Notes: generated by a model from the letters alone, not told the origin. 54,177 bases of DNA from an uncultured Lachnospiraceae bacterium (GCA_947574135.1 CANPIM010000019.1:1-54177), one strand, 5' to 3'. Positions 8,508 to 16,937 are shown, counted from the stretch's first letter. Program-made: numbers and translations.

Positions 8508-9794
8508 ATGATCTTTACTTCTACTTCCAAAGGCTTACGAGGAGAGCTGACCGTTCCGGGGGACAAATCCATCTCCCATCGGGCCGTGATGTTTGGCGCC
8601 CTCTCCAAGGGCACCACCTCTGTAACCCATTTTTTAAAGGGAGCCGACTGTCTCTCCACCATCCGTTGCTTCCGTCAGCTGGGAGTTTCCATCGAGGACT
8701 CCCGAGAAAAGCTTCTGATTCACGGCCAGGGCCTTCACGGCCTGAAAGAGCCCTCCGGCTGGCTGGACACGGGAAACAGCGGCACTACCACCCGGCTTTT
8801 GTCCGGCATTCTGGCCGGTCAGTCCTTTTCCTCTGCCATAAACGGAGACGCCTCCATACAGACCCGCCCCATGGGCCGTATTATGGAGCCCCTAAGACAG
8901 ATGGGCGCCCGGATAGAAAGCCTGAAAGCCAATGGCTGCGCTCCCTTAAGCATTGTGGGAGGTCCCCTGCGGGGCATCTCCTATGTCTCTCCTGTGGCCT
9001 CCGCCCAGGTAAAATCTGCCGTTTTGCTGGCCGGCCTCTACGCAAAAGGCGTTACCTCCGTGACGGAGCCTGCCCTGTCCCGCAATCACACAGAGCTTAT
9101 GCTTCGGGGCTTTGGAGCCCAGGTGGACATTTGTCCGGAAACGCACACGGCCAGCATTCATCCGGAACCGGCGCTTACAGGCCAGCAGATCTCGGTGCCC
9201 GGAGATATTTCCTCGGCCGCCTATTTTATCGCCGCCGCCGCCCTTACCCCCCACTCGGAGGTGCTGCTTCGCCATGTGGGCATCAATCCCACCCGGGCCG
9301 GTATGCTTCGGGTCTGTGAAAACATGGGGGTGGATCTCACCCTTTTAAATCAGACCAATCATGGAGGCGAGCCGGCGGCGGATCTCCTGATCCGATTCCA
9401 CGATCTCTCCGGCACGGTCATAGAGGGAGATTTGATTCCCACTCTCATCGATGAGCTGCCCATTCTGGCTGTCATGGCCTGTTTTGCCAAGGGTAAGACC
9501 ATTATCCGAAATGCGGAGGAGCTAAAGGTCAAGGAGTCCAACCGCATTGCTGTCATGGTGAAGAATCTGTCCGCCATGGGCGCACACATCACGGCCACAG
9601 AGGACGGAATGATCATAGAGGGAGGCGCTCCTCTCCACGGAGCCCAAATTGACAGCCACGGGGATCACCGGGTGGCTATGTCCTTTGCGGTGGCTGCCCT
9701 CAATGCCTCCGGGGAAACCCAGATTCAGGATGCCTCCTGCGTGACCATCTCCTATCCGGAATTTTACCGGGATCTCAAGAGTCTCTGCCAGTGA
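8508..9794 (+). CDS. aroA: 3-phosphoshikimate 1-carboxyvinyltransferase (EPSP synthase)
   Basis: Transfers the enolpyruvyl group of PEP to shikimate 3-phosphate. The substrate-binding motif PGDKSISHR (17-25) contains K20, S21 and R25. The PEP loop NSGTTTR is at 90-96. The catalytic-acid region LIDELPILAV and the C-terminal GDHRVAMSFA motif are present. The 428-residue length is normal. The start is ATG at 8508 with AGAAAGG upstream, 15 nt after tyrA. The loop reads GNSGTTTR where E. coli has GNAGTAMR, placing the enzyme among class II-like Firmicute EPSP synthases; glyphosate response was not inferred further. Confidence 0.97.
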   Translation: MIFTSTSKGLRGELTVPGDKSISHRAVMFGALSKGTTSVTHFLKGADCLSTIRCFRQLGVSIEDSREKLLIHGQGLHGLKEPSGWLDTGNSGTTTRLLSGILAGQSFSSAINGDASIQTRPMGRIMEPLRQMGARIESLKANGCAPLSIVGGPLRGISYVSPVASAQVKSAVLLAGLYAKGVTSVTEPALSRNHTELMLRGFGAQVDICPETHTASIHPEPALTGQQISVPGDISSAAYFIAAAALTPHSEVLLRHVGINPTRAGMLRVCENMGVDLTLLNQTNHGGEPAADLLIRFHDLSGTVIEGDLIPTLIDELPILAVMACFAKGKTIIRNAEELKVKESNRIAVMVKNLSAMGAHITATEDGMIIEGGAPLHGAQIDSHGDHRVAMSFAVAALNASGETQIQDASCVTISYPEFYRDLKSLCQ

Positions 9795-9864
9795 CAGGCC
9801 TCTTTTGATCAGACTTTTTCCCTCCGGCTGCTTTGGTATTTTTTATAGAAAGGATTTTCCTGTT

Positions 9865-11295
9865 ATGGTATTTTCCAGCATTGTTTTTTTATTTGCTTTT
9901 TTGCCCCTGACCCTGCTGGGCTACTATATTCTCCCCAGATTCCTCCGGAATCTGTTTCTCTTTTTGGTGAGCATTGCCTTTTACGCCTATGGGGAGCCAA
10001 AATTTGTGCTGGTTCTCCTTCTGTCCATCGGCGCAAACTATGTATTCGGCCTTCTGGTGGACCGTTTCCGGGAGAAGAAAGGGCTGGTCTTTGGACTTTT
10101 AACCCTGATGCTGGTGTTTAATTTCAGCTTTCTGGTAGTGTATAAATACATGAACTTCATCACGTCCAACCTTCATGCCCTTCTGGGAGATTCCGTCACA
10201 GTGACGGAAATCCTGCTGCCCATCGGCATTTCCTTTTTCACCTTTCAGGCCGTCTCCTATGTGCTGGACATTTATCGGCAGCACGGGGAGGTGCAGAAGA
10301 ATCCTTTGAACGTGGGCTTGTACATTGCCTTTTTCCCTCAGCTCATTGCCGGCCCTATTGTCCGCTATGAAACCGTGGCCCGGGAAATCAAAAAGCGCTA
10401 TTTTTCCTTTTCCGAGGTTTCTCTGGGCGTCAAGCGCTTTCTCATGGGACTGGGAAAAAAGGTGCTGCTGGCCAATGCCATGGCTGTGGTGGCCGATTAT
10501 GCCTTTAACCTGGTGGACTATGCCGCCATGCCTATCGGTACTGCCTGGCTGGGAGCTCTGGCTTATAGCTTCCAGATCTTTTTTGATTTTTCCGGCTATT
10601 CCGACATGGCCATTGGTCTGGGGCTCATGTTTGGCTTCCATTTTCTGGAAAATTTCAACTATCCCTATATCTCCCGATCCGTTTCGGAGTTTTGGCGGCG
10701 ATGGCACATTTCTCTCGGCACCTGGTTCCGGGATTACGTGTATATTCCTCTGGGCGGAAGCCGGGTAAGGCTTCCCCGCCTGGTCCTAAACCTTTTCCTG
10801 GTGTGGGGGCTTACGGGAATCTGGCACGGGGCCAGCTGGACCTTTCTTCTGTGGGGACTCTTTTATTTTGTGCTCCTCACCTTTGAAAAGCTCACCGGCT
10901 TTCCGGAAAAGAAAAAGGGCGGCGTCTTTTCTGTGCTGCGGGCTCTCTATGTGCCTTTCACCCTTCTGGCGGTGATCCTGGGCTGGTGCCTCTTCCGGGC
11001 TCCCAGTCTGGTCCACGCCTCCCAATATATCCAGACCCTCTTTGGCCTGAACAGTCCTGTGCTCTTTGACACAGAGACTCTGTATTATTTTGGGGAATAC
11101 CGGTTCTTTTTCCTGGTCTGCCTGCTTTTGTCCACGCCCCTTGTAAAAATTGCCGCGGATTTCTGCAGGAAATACCTGGTGCTCCGGCTGGCTTATAAGA
11201 TTTGCGTGCCCCTGTGGTATGTGGGCGTGTTTTTCGCCTGCATCTCAGAGCTGGTTTTGGGAACCCACAATCCCTTTATTTATTTTAACTTTTAG
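9865..11295 (+). CDS. MBOAT family O-acyltransferase (AlgI/DltB-like)
   Basis: A polytopic membrane acyltransferase of 476 residues and about 10-12 hydrophobic segments. Members of this family move acyl groups across the membrane onto surface polymers. The histidine of the MBOAT active site is H321 in TGIWHGASW. The stretch SFQIFFDFSGYSDMAIG and the preceding FFPQLIAGPI are typical of AlgI/PatA-like proteins. The start is set at ATG 9865 because AGAAAGGA lies upstream; an in-frame ATG at 9805 has no ribosome site and adds an atypical N-terminus. The next gene, 29 nt downstream, encodes an AlgJ/DHHW protein, the usual periplasmic or extracellular partner. Likely work: acetylation of an exopolysaccharide or secondary wall polymer. 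It follows aroA by 70 nt and may share its transcript. Confidence 0.93.
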   Translation: MVFSSIVFLFAFLPLTLLGYYILPRFLRNLFLFLVSIAFYAYGEPKFVLVLLLSIGANYVFGLLVDRFREKKGLVFGLLTLMLVFNFSFLVVYKYMNFITSNLHALLGDSVTVTEILLPIGISFFTFQAVSYVLDIYRQHGEVQKNPLNVGLYIAFFPQLIAGPIVRYETVAREIKKRYFSFSEVSLGVKRFLMGLGKKVLLANAMAVVADYAFNLVDYAAMPIGTAWLGALAYSFQIFFDFSGYSDMAIGLGLMFGFHFLENFNYPYISRSVSEFWRRWHISLGTWFRDYVYIPLGGSRVRLPRLVLNLFLVWGLTGIWHGASWTFLLWGLFYFVLLTFEKLTGFPEKKKGGVFSVLRALYVPFTLLAVILGWCLFRAPSLVHASQYIQTLFGLNSPVLFDTETLYYFGEYRFFFLVCLLLSTPLVKIAADFCRKYLVLRLAYKICVPLWYVGVFFACISELVLGTHNPFIYFNF

Positions 11296-11324
11296 TTATA
11301 TCGAAGTATTACAAGGAGTAAACT

Positions 11325-12521
11325 ATGGAACTGCTGAAAAAACTTCCGAAGCTTTTGAAAAATTGGGAATGCAAGATTTTGGCTCTGGCCTTTTTTGCCA
11401 TTATTTTTAATTACGGCTGGCAGGAGCGGGAAATTTTAGGGAACTTCTTTCATACTCTGGCTATAGGAGATTCCGCTGCCAAAGAGGAGGCTCTCAAGGG
11501 CCTGGAAACTGCCTACCAGGAAAACATGCATGCCAAGGATCAGCTGGTAAATCTGGACGGCGCTCTCTATAACTTTGCCGGCCGCTCCCGGATGAATGAT
11601 GTGGTAAAGCTTAATAACGGCCATCTGACCACCGTGCGGGAGCAGAGCGTGGCTGCGCCCCAGAACGCGGATTCTGTTATCTATGCCCACCAATGGCTGG
11701 ATATGCTGGACATCCCCTTCCTGTTTGTACTGGCCCCCTATAATATCTGCGCCCTGGATAAACAACTTCCCATAGGGGTCACAGACTGCACCAACGAGGA
11801 TGCGGATGTATTTATGGAGGTCTTGTACGATAATCAAGTGCCTGTCATGGATTTGCGCAAAACCCTCCATGAAGAGGGAAAAGACCACTACGAAATGTTT
11901 TTTATCACCGATCACCACTGGACCATTGAGGGCTCCTTCTGGGCCTTTCAGAAGCTCACCGATTATATGGAAACGGAATGGGGCTTTCAGACAGACCCTG
12001 CCTGTAGGGAGCTGTCCAATTATCAGATTGACGTGTATGAGGATTGGTTTCTGGGCTCTAAGGGGAAACGAACCGGTCCAGATTTTGCAGGCATGGACGA
12101 TTTCAGCTTGATTTACCCCAAATTTGACACCCAGATGTCCTTAAGCATCCCCGCAGAGGAGGAATACCGGTCTGGCAATTTTTATGACACCATTTTTGCC
12201 ATGGACCGCATAGAAAACGAGAACGCGGACTGCTACAGCCTGATTCCCTACGACGCCTACATCGGAGGCGTGTATCCCCTGGTTATCCACGAAAATCCCG
12301 GGGCTGCCTGCGATAAAAAGATTCTTATGATCAAGGACTCCTACGCCTCCCCGGTGGAAGCCTTTCTCTCCACCTGCTTCACCCAGGTACACTGCCTGGA
12401 CATGCGCAAGTACGAGGGCCGGGTGGGGGATTATGTCCAGGAATTTCAGCCCGATGCGGTAATCTGCTTTTACAATACCCAGATTGTCACCAACGCGGAA
12501 ATGTTCTGGTTCGGCTTCTAG
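11325..12521 (+). CDS. AlgJ/AlgX-like DHHW family protein, partner of the MBOAT acyltransferase
   Basis: A 398-residue protein with one N-terminal hydrophobic anchor (about residues 18-32) and an extracellular SGNH-hydrolase-like domain. The family signature DHHW is at 196-199 (TDHHWTIEG) and supplies Asp/His of the catalytic site. The downstream motif KILMIKDSYASPVEAF carries the probable nucleophile serine. Such proteins accept or transfer acetyl groups delivered by an MBOAT protein onto a polysaccharide outside the cell. The start is ATG at 11325 with ACAAGGAG upstream. It is followed tail-to-tail, 4 nt away, by the ion channel gene. The polymer modified is unknown. Confidence 0.88.
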   Translation: MELLKKLPKLLKNWECKILALAFFAIIFNYGWQEREILGNFFHTLAIGDSAAKEEALKGLETAYQENMHAKDQLVNLDGALYNFAGRSRMNDVVKLNNGHLTTVREQSVAAPQNADSVIYAHQWLDMLDIPFLFVLAPYNICALDKQLPIGVTDCTNEDADVFMEVLYDNQVPVMDLRKTLHEEGKDHYEMFFITDHHWTIEGSFWAFQKLTDYMETEWGFQTDPACRELSNYQIDVYEDWFLGSKGKRTGPDFAGMDDFSLIYPKFDTQMSLSIPAEEEYRSGNFYDTIFAMDRIENENADCYSLIPYDAYIGGVYPLVIHENPGAACDKKILMIKDSYASPVEAFLSTCFTQVHCLDMRKYEGRVGDYVQEFQPDAVICFYNTQIVTNAEMFWFGF

Positions 12522-12525
12522 CCTT

Positions 12526-13719
12526 TTACACATCCACCTCCACGGCGTCCCGTATAGCCTTCTTTGTATAGAGCAGAATCATATCCCCGGCCATAAGCTC
12601 CAGCTCTCCGCCGGGGATCAAAAGCTTTCCATCCCGGCGCACCATAACAATCAGGGTCTGGCGGGAAATGTCCAGCTCTTTAATCTTCTGCCCCACCCAT
12701 GGATGACGCTCCTTTAAAATCAGCTCCTTTAGACGGATTCCCACCTCATCCTGGTAGCCCTCTGCTCCCAGCACAATGTGATCCCCCTTTTCAATCACAA
12801 TATCTCCCCTGGGCACCACCACATCTCCGCCCCGCTGGATCACTGCAATGAGAAGTCCCGGGGGCAGAGGCAGATCCATTACCTTCTGTTCAAGCCAGGG
12901 ATGCCCCTCCTCCACCTCCAGACGCACAAACCGGATATCCGCCTCCAGAGAGTAATTGTTAAAGGTTTTCAGGCGGGTATACTGCTCCACAAAACCGGCG
13001 GAAAGGATACCGGTGGGTATAGCTACCATGCCCACCCCCAAAAAGGTGATGATAATACCAAAAATCCGTCCTGCAATGGTAATGGGGTAGATATCTCCGT
13101 ACCCCACGGTCAAAAGAGTGGAAACCGCCCACCAGAAGCCGGAAAAGGCATTTTGAAATACCTCCGGCTGTACCCCATTCTCCAGGCTGTACATAATCAG
13201 GGAGGAGGACATCATCAGCACCAAAATAATAAACACAGAGGACAGGATCTGGTCCCGCTTGCTCCGGATTACGTCCCCAATCACATTTAAGGCGTCATAG
13301 TAGGCATTTACCCGGAACAGCCGGAAGATCCGGATAATCCGGAACATCCGAAAGGCCACCACGCCGGTGGGAAAAAAAATGGGAAGAAAATAGGGAAAAA
13401 AGGAGAACAAATCTATGACACCGGCAAAGGATGTCATATAGCGCGTCACCGCCTGTCTGGGAGGAATGGCCGGATAGAGAAATTCTGCGGTCCAGACCCG
13501 GAGCGCATACTCAAGGGTAAATCCAAGCACTGTGATCAGCTCTATCAAGTTTAACAGATCCAGATAAGGCTCCGACTGATCAAAGGTGGTAAAGATGGCA
13601 ATAAACAGGTTGGTGAGAATCATTACAATCACCAGAACGTCAAACAATCGGCTTGGCCAGTCCTCATCATTGCCAATCTGAATAATTTCAAACGTCCGCC
13701 TCTTTTTTGCCGCCAGCAT
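12526..13719 (-). CDS. Voltage-gated-type ion (K+) channel with two TrkA-C domains
   Basis: A 397-residue membrane channel. The first about 230 residues form six transmembrane segments. The S4-like helix carries a regular arginine series (RMFRIIRIFRLFR) and the selectivity filter TVGYGD is at 204-209, so potassium selectivity is likely. The cytoplasmic tail holds two consecutive TrkA-C-like modules of about 65 residues (each with a HPW motif: GHPWLEQK and RHPWVGQK) but no TrkA-N/RCK nucleotide-binding domain. Tandem TrkA-C modules often bind small regulatory ligands such as c-di-AMP; that is an inference. The start codon is at 13719, downstream of a 17-nt-spaced promoter. The gene stands alone. 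Confidence 0.9.
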   Translation of the reverse strand: MLAAKKRRTFEIIQIGNDEDWPSRLFDVLVIVMILTNLFIAIFTTFDQSEPYLDLLNLIELITVLGFTLEYALRVWTAEFLYPAIPPRQAVTRYMTSFAGVIDLFSFFPYFLPIFFPTGVVAFRMFRIIRIFRLFRVNAYYDALNVIGDVIRSKRDQILSSVFIILVLMMSSSLIMYSLENGVQPEVFQNAFSGFWWAVSTLLTVGYGDIYPITIAGRIFGIIITFLGVGMVAIPTGILSAGFVEQYTRLKTFNNYSLEADIRFVRLEVEEGHPWLEQKVMDLPLPPGLLIAVIQRGGDVVVPRGDIVIEKGDHIVLGAEGYQDEVGIRLKELILKERHPWVGQKIKELDISRQTLIVMVRRDGKLLIPGGELELMAGDMILLYTKKAIRDAVEVDV

Positions 13720-13755
13720 GTTTTCCCGGACCTCCCCCTGCTTTTGTATGTTGTC

Positions 13756-13784
13756 ATTGTACCTGCTTTTTCCGGTTTTCGCAA
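13756..13784 (-). promoter_or_regulatory. Probable promoter of the ion channel gene
   Basis: TTGCGA (13779-13784) and TACAAT (13756-13761) on the minus strand with a 17-nt spacer. The predicted transcript starts near 13749, giving about 30 nt of leader. Confidence 0.55.
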
Positions 13785-13870
13785 GGTAAATTTTAACGGC
13801 CTCTTAACGGCCTGCCCTGGGATAAAGGTGCCCTTTTCAGGAGATGGTATTTTTTACGAAGAAAATTTTT

Positions 13871-13900
13871 TTGGACATGCGTCTGTTTTTATGATAAAAT
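13871..13900 (+). promoter_or_regulatory. Possible promoter of the DtxR-family regulator
   Basis: TTGGAC (13871-13876) and TAAAAT (13895-13900) with an 18-nt spacer in an A/T-rich stretch about 48 nt before the regulator start. No clear DtxR-box palindrome was found beside it. Confidence 0.45.
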
Positions 13901-13947
13901 ATTTTTACTCTCTCTTAGCAAGGATATGGAAAGGGGATGAAACGCAA

Positions 13948-14319
13948 ATGCGCATACAGGAATCAGCAGAAAACTATCTGGAAACCATTTTGATATTAAA
14001 AAACCGTCTGGGGCAGGTCCGCTCCATCGACATTGCCAATGAGCTGGCCTTTTCCAAGCCCAGCGTCAGCGTTGCCATGAAAAACCTGCGCCAGGGAGGC
14101 TTGATTGCCATGGACCAGGAGGGGTATATCTCTCTTTTGGAAAAAGGGCAGGAAATTGCAGAAAAAATCTATGAGCGCCACCAGCTCCTCTCTGACTGGC
14201 TGACGGCTTTGGGGGTGGATCCCAAGGTGGCGGCTGAGGACGCCTGCCGCATGGAGCATGTCATCAGCGCCGAGACCTTTGACGCTCTGAAGGCCCACGC
14301 CAAAAGATCGGATACCTAG
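13948..14319 (+). CDS. DtxR/MntR family metal-dependent transcriptional regulator
   Basis: A 123-residue DNA-binding protein with an N-terminal winged helix (recognition helix around SKPSVSVAMKNL, 36-47) and the metal-binding dimerisation domain, but no C-terminal SH3/FeoA domain. It is therefore of MntR-like short length. Metal-site residues resemble DtxR rather than MntR: C100, E103 and H104 in ACRMEH, and H78 in ERHQLL. The position of the N-terminal ligand (Met10 in DtxR, Asp8 in MntR) is asparagine N9. The start ATG at 13948 was chosen because AAAGGGG precedes it and the family homology begins there. It is divergent from the ion channel gene and not beside a recognisable metal transporter, so its target is unknown. 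Confidence 0.85.
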   Translation: MRIQESAENYLETILILKNRLGQVRSIDIANELAFSKPSVSVAMKNLRQGGLIAMDQEGYISLLEKGQEIAEKIYERHQLLSDWLTALGVDPKVAAEDACRMEHVISAETFDALKAHAKRSDT

Positions 14320-14341
14320 GCCGTAAACAACCAGATAATGG

Positions 14342-14650
14342 TCAGCAGTCCCACTGGCATTTTTTCATATTCACATGGGTGTCGTCTCTGAATTCCACCT
14401 GTTCCTCCAATAGCAAGGCCTTCTGCTCAGGGAAATGAGGCGCCAATCTTCCCCCATGGTTTACCACCCGATGACAGGGATACTGGCCGTAATACTCGGC
14501 CATGCTCAGGACCTTTCCCACAAGGCGGGCGTTCCTGTCCCGGCCAATCAACCGGGCTATCTGCCCGTAGGAGGCTACCTTTCCCTCCGGGATCTCCTCT
14601 ACCACGGAAAGGATTTGGTAAATTAAATCTTCTGTGAGAATGGGGGACAT
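14342..14650 (-). CDS. Small MGMT-fold protein (O6-alkylguanine methyltransferase-like)
   Basis: A 102-residue protein made only of the DNA-binding C-terminal half of O6-methylguanine-DNA methyltransferase. The winged-helix part (EGKVASYGQIARLIG) leads to the active-site motif PCHRVV with the cysteine C59 retained. True alkyltransferase-like proteins such as E. coli YbaZ have tryptophan at this place, so this one could still accept alkyl groups. The N-terminal domain of full-size MGMT is absent, so a damage-sensing role is also possible. The start is ATG at 14650 behind AGAAAGGAG; an in-frame ATG at 14701 lacks a ribosome site. Confidence 0.85.
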   Translation of the reverse strand: MSPILTEDLIYQILSVVEEIPEGKVASYGQIARLIGRDRNARLVGKVLSMAEYYGQYPCHRVVNHGGRLAPHFPEQKALLLEEQVEFRDDTHVNMKKCQWDC

Positions 14651-14792
14651 GTTTTGATCGCTCCTTTCTGCAAACCTGGATGTTCCTTTTCTGCAAATCA
14701 AATTTTCTCATATCGCCAGCATAGTGTTGGTAAAGGATGCTCTGCTTTCTATTAGAGCCTATGTCATTGTCCAGTTTTCAACGCAATGATTA

Positions 14793-16661
14793 TTATATAG
14801 AATTCGTAGTAATCTCTACCTGTTTCCCGCTGAAAGCTACCCCATACTTGAAGATCGTTTTAACACCCTTTGCGATCATATCAGTATCGTACTTGCGATC
14901 CTGAATTTGCGCCAAAGCTGTCTCTGAGAGCTGCTTTAGTTTATCGCCAGAGAAATTTCTGCCCGCCTTTAGTTCAATCAGAATACCCGGCATAATCTCT
15001 GACTTAGGCAATAATTGAATGTCATATCGGCCCTCTCCGGATTCCCTATTCGAGCTTATATAGTAGCGGTTATCCATCATGGCACAAAGCCCCAGAACAA
15101 AACCATGATAAAAGCTTTCTCCGGCAGTATCGTAGCTGCTTGCCCATTGGAGAAGAAGCTTGTGCATCTCCTTTTGCAGCCTTTGTGCATCATTAGAATA
15201 CAATGCTTCTTGAATGGAGATTGCTGTAGCCTGGGGAATGATATCTGCCAATTTTTGCAGAATCTCTTTGTTATAGACAAATACGATCTCCCGGTTGGGC
15301 AGCGCCACCTCACACATATAATCACCGCTGAAAGCAGGATCTGCCCTTATGACCTTCAGATAGCCTGCAACCAGAAGAAAGCTGTACACGGAGGAAGGAT
15401 TATTGCGAATCTGGGGATAAATAACTCCGGTGTCAATATACGTCAGGAAAGCTTCCCCCTGCAATAAAGCATTAAGACGTTCATAGATATCTTCTCCTGC
15501 ATGCGCTAAAATTTCACCGATGATCTCATTGCTGCCGGTTGACTGCCAAAAGGCCTTGGGTTGACATCCATTGTTAAAATAGTTGATGACAGACCATGGG
15601 TTAAATATTTCCCGGCCCCCGAACCGATATCCATCGTACCAAGCGCAGATTTCCCCGTACTTCTCCTCCGCATGATAATAGCGGGCAATCGCTTTTACCT
15701 CTTCCGGCGTAAAGCCAAAATATTCACTGTACTGGTTATCCAATATGGAATTCACTTTTAAATTGTTTAGGCTGCTGAAAATACTCTCTTTGGCCACTCG
15801 AAGAATGCCCGTTAAAAAGCCATAAGAAAGGTGCCGGTTATCTTTCAGGCCGCCTGAAAAAAGGTTGCGCATAAAGAGAATCCCTTTATCATAAAATCCT
15901 CTCATATGTCCCTGCTGAATCGGCGTGTCATACTCATCGATGATAATAATTGGCGGGATACCATAATGCTCGTCCAGCATTTGAGAGAGCCTTTGCAGGG
16001 ACATCATCATGTCCGTCCTGTCCGCTTTCCCTTCCAGAACATTTTTAAAGTACAATTTCTCATATTTGCTACACTGCTCGCTTTCCAAGAGCTCGCTGTG
16101 GCGTTCAAACTCCTGTATCAGAATCTTAGAAATCTGATCATAGGTCTCCTCCCAGGTGTCCCGTTTCACATCCTTAAAGGTGATGAAAATCACTGGGTAT
16201 TTTCCTTGATAGTCTCGATATTTTTTACCGCAAGACCAAATTTTTTTATCTCTGAAATAAACAGAGGTGTCTTTGTCCGTCTTTTCAAAGAAGGTGCGGA
16301 TCATATCCATATTCAAGGTCTTGCCAAAACGGCGCGGACGGGTAAACAGAGACACCATTGGCCTCTCATCCAGAAAATTCTTGATCATCATAGTTTTATC
16401 AACATAGTAGTACTCGGACGAGGCCAGACGATAATCTGAAATTCCAACCGGCAGCGGTAGGTCAGGCAATATTTTGGCTTTTCTATATGCACCGGTTTTA
16501 ATCCGGCTATCCGCAGGTTTTTCGGCATCCATAGGAATCCTCCAACTTCGGTTCTCCTTATATGCTCCTTCTATCCGTCCTTCTTTGCATAGGACAGTTA
16601 CTCGACGTTCCGTGATTCCCCAAAGCTTTGCTGCTTCCTTTACAGTTATGGTTTCACTCAT
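14793..16661 (-). CDS. AAA-ATPase-like / PD-(D/E)XK nuclease-like protein with N-terminal HTH
   Basis: A 622-residue three-part protein. Residues 1-45 look like an excisionase/MerR-type helix-turn-helix (ITVKEAAKLWGITERRV ... RSWRIPMD). Residues about 70-330 form the AAA-ATPase-like domain, with an unusual P-loop RPRRFGKT (108-115) and Walker B IIIIDEYDTP. The C-terminal PD-(D/E)XK-like nuclease domain has YDIQLL and the E-x-K pair E563/K565 in LIELKAG. Proteins of this AAA-ATPase_like/PDDEXK_9 family are common, often multi-copy, in gut anaerobes and their function is unknown. The start is ATG at 16661 behind TTGGAGG, with its own promoter. It sits in AT-richer DNA beside an AbiE module, so defence or selfish-element biology is a reasonable inference. 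Confidence 0.88.
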   Translation of the reverse strand: MSETITVKEAAKLWGITERRVTVLCKEGRIEGAYKENRSWRIPMDAEKPADSRIKTGAYRKAKILPDLPLPVGISDYRLASSEYYYVDKTMMIKNFLDERPMVSLFTRPRRFGKTLNMDMIRTFFEKTDKDTSVYFRDKKIWSCGKKYRDYQGKYPVIFITFKDVKRDTWEETYDQISKILIQEFERHSELLESEQCSKYEKLYFKNVLEGKADRTDMMMSLQRLSQMLDEHYGIPPIIIIDEYDTPIQQGHMRGFYDKGILFMRNLFSGGLKDNRHLSYGFLTGILRVAKESIFSSLNNLKVNSILDNQYSEYFGFTPEEVKAIARYYHAEEKYGEICAWYDGYRFGGREIFNPWSVINYFNNGCQPKAFWQSTGSNEIIGEILAHAGEDIYERLNALLQGEAFLTYIDTGVIYPQIRNNPSSVYSFLLVAGYLKVIRADPAFSGDYMCEVALPNREIVFVYNKEILQKLADIIPQATAISIQEALYSNDAQRLQKEMHKLLLQWASSYDTAGESFYHGFVLGLCAMMDNRYYISSNRESGEGRYDIQLLPKSEIMPGILIELKAGRNFSGDKLKQLSETALAQIQDRKYDTDMIAKGVKTIFKYGVAFSGKQVEITTNSI

Positions 16662-16688
16662 GTTAGCACCTCCAAGCTTTTCCCATAT

Positions 16689-16717
16689 AGTATATCACTA
16701 TGCCGGAATAAAATCAA
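16689..16717 (-). promoter_or_regulatory. Promoter of the AAA-ATPase/nuclease-like gene
   Basis: TTGATT (16712-16717) and TATACT (16689-16694) with a 17-nt spacer on the minus strand, about 28 nt before the start codon. A direct repeat GGAATAAAA occurs at about 16704 and 16725, spanning the -35 region; it may be a binding site for the protein's own HTH. Confidence 0.55.
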
Positions 16718-16799
16718 TATTATTCGGAATAAAACCAAGCATAACATTCTTCTTTCATTCCACACTCACTGTCATCCCTGATTTAAACTCCATCTTAAA

Positions 16800-16841
16800 C
16801 TACGCCTCATGCACTATGATCTTTTCAATCAGCCGCCGTTT
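16800..16841 (-). pseudogene. Possible remnant of a serine recombinase C-terminus
   Basis: A 13-codon stretch reading KRRLIEKIIVHEA followed by a TAG stop, with an in-frame stop immediately upstream. The LIEKIIVHEA ending strongly resembles the last residues of large serine recombinases of integrative elements. No ribosome site or start is present, so this would be a leftover fragment. It lies between the two divergent genes of the AT-rich island. The similarity is short and judged from memory of the family, so confidence is limited. Confidence 0.4.
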
Positions 16842-16861
16842 TCATAGACGATATTTCAAGA

Positions 16862-16907
16862 TTGTCAATTGCGCCTTATTGACAAAAATCGTAATTTTGA
16901 GTATCAT
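16862..16907 (+). promoter_or_regulatory. abiE promoter with an inverted-repeat operator over the -35 box
   Basis: TTGACA (16879-16884) and TATCAT (16902-16907) are spaced by 17 nt. The perfect 8-bp inverted repeat TTGTCAAT (16862-16869) / ATTGACAA (16878-16885) covers the -35 box. The spacer contains another AAAAT/ATTTT repeat. AbiEi antitoxins are known to repress their own operon by binding inverted repeats at the promoter, which fits this layout. Confidence 0.7.
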
Positions 16908-16937
16908 ATTTTTATATAAGTGCAAATGGGGTGTGAA

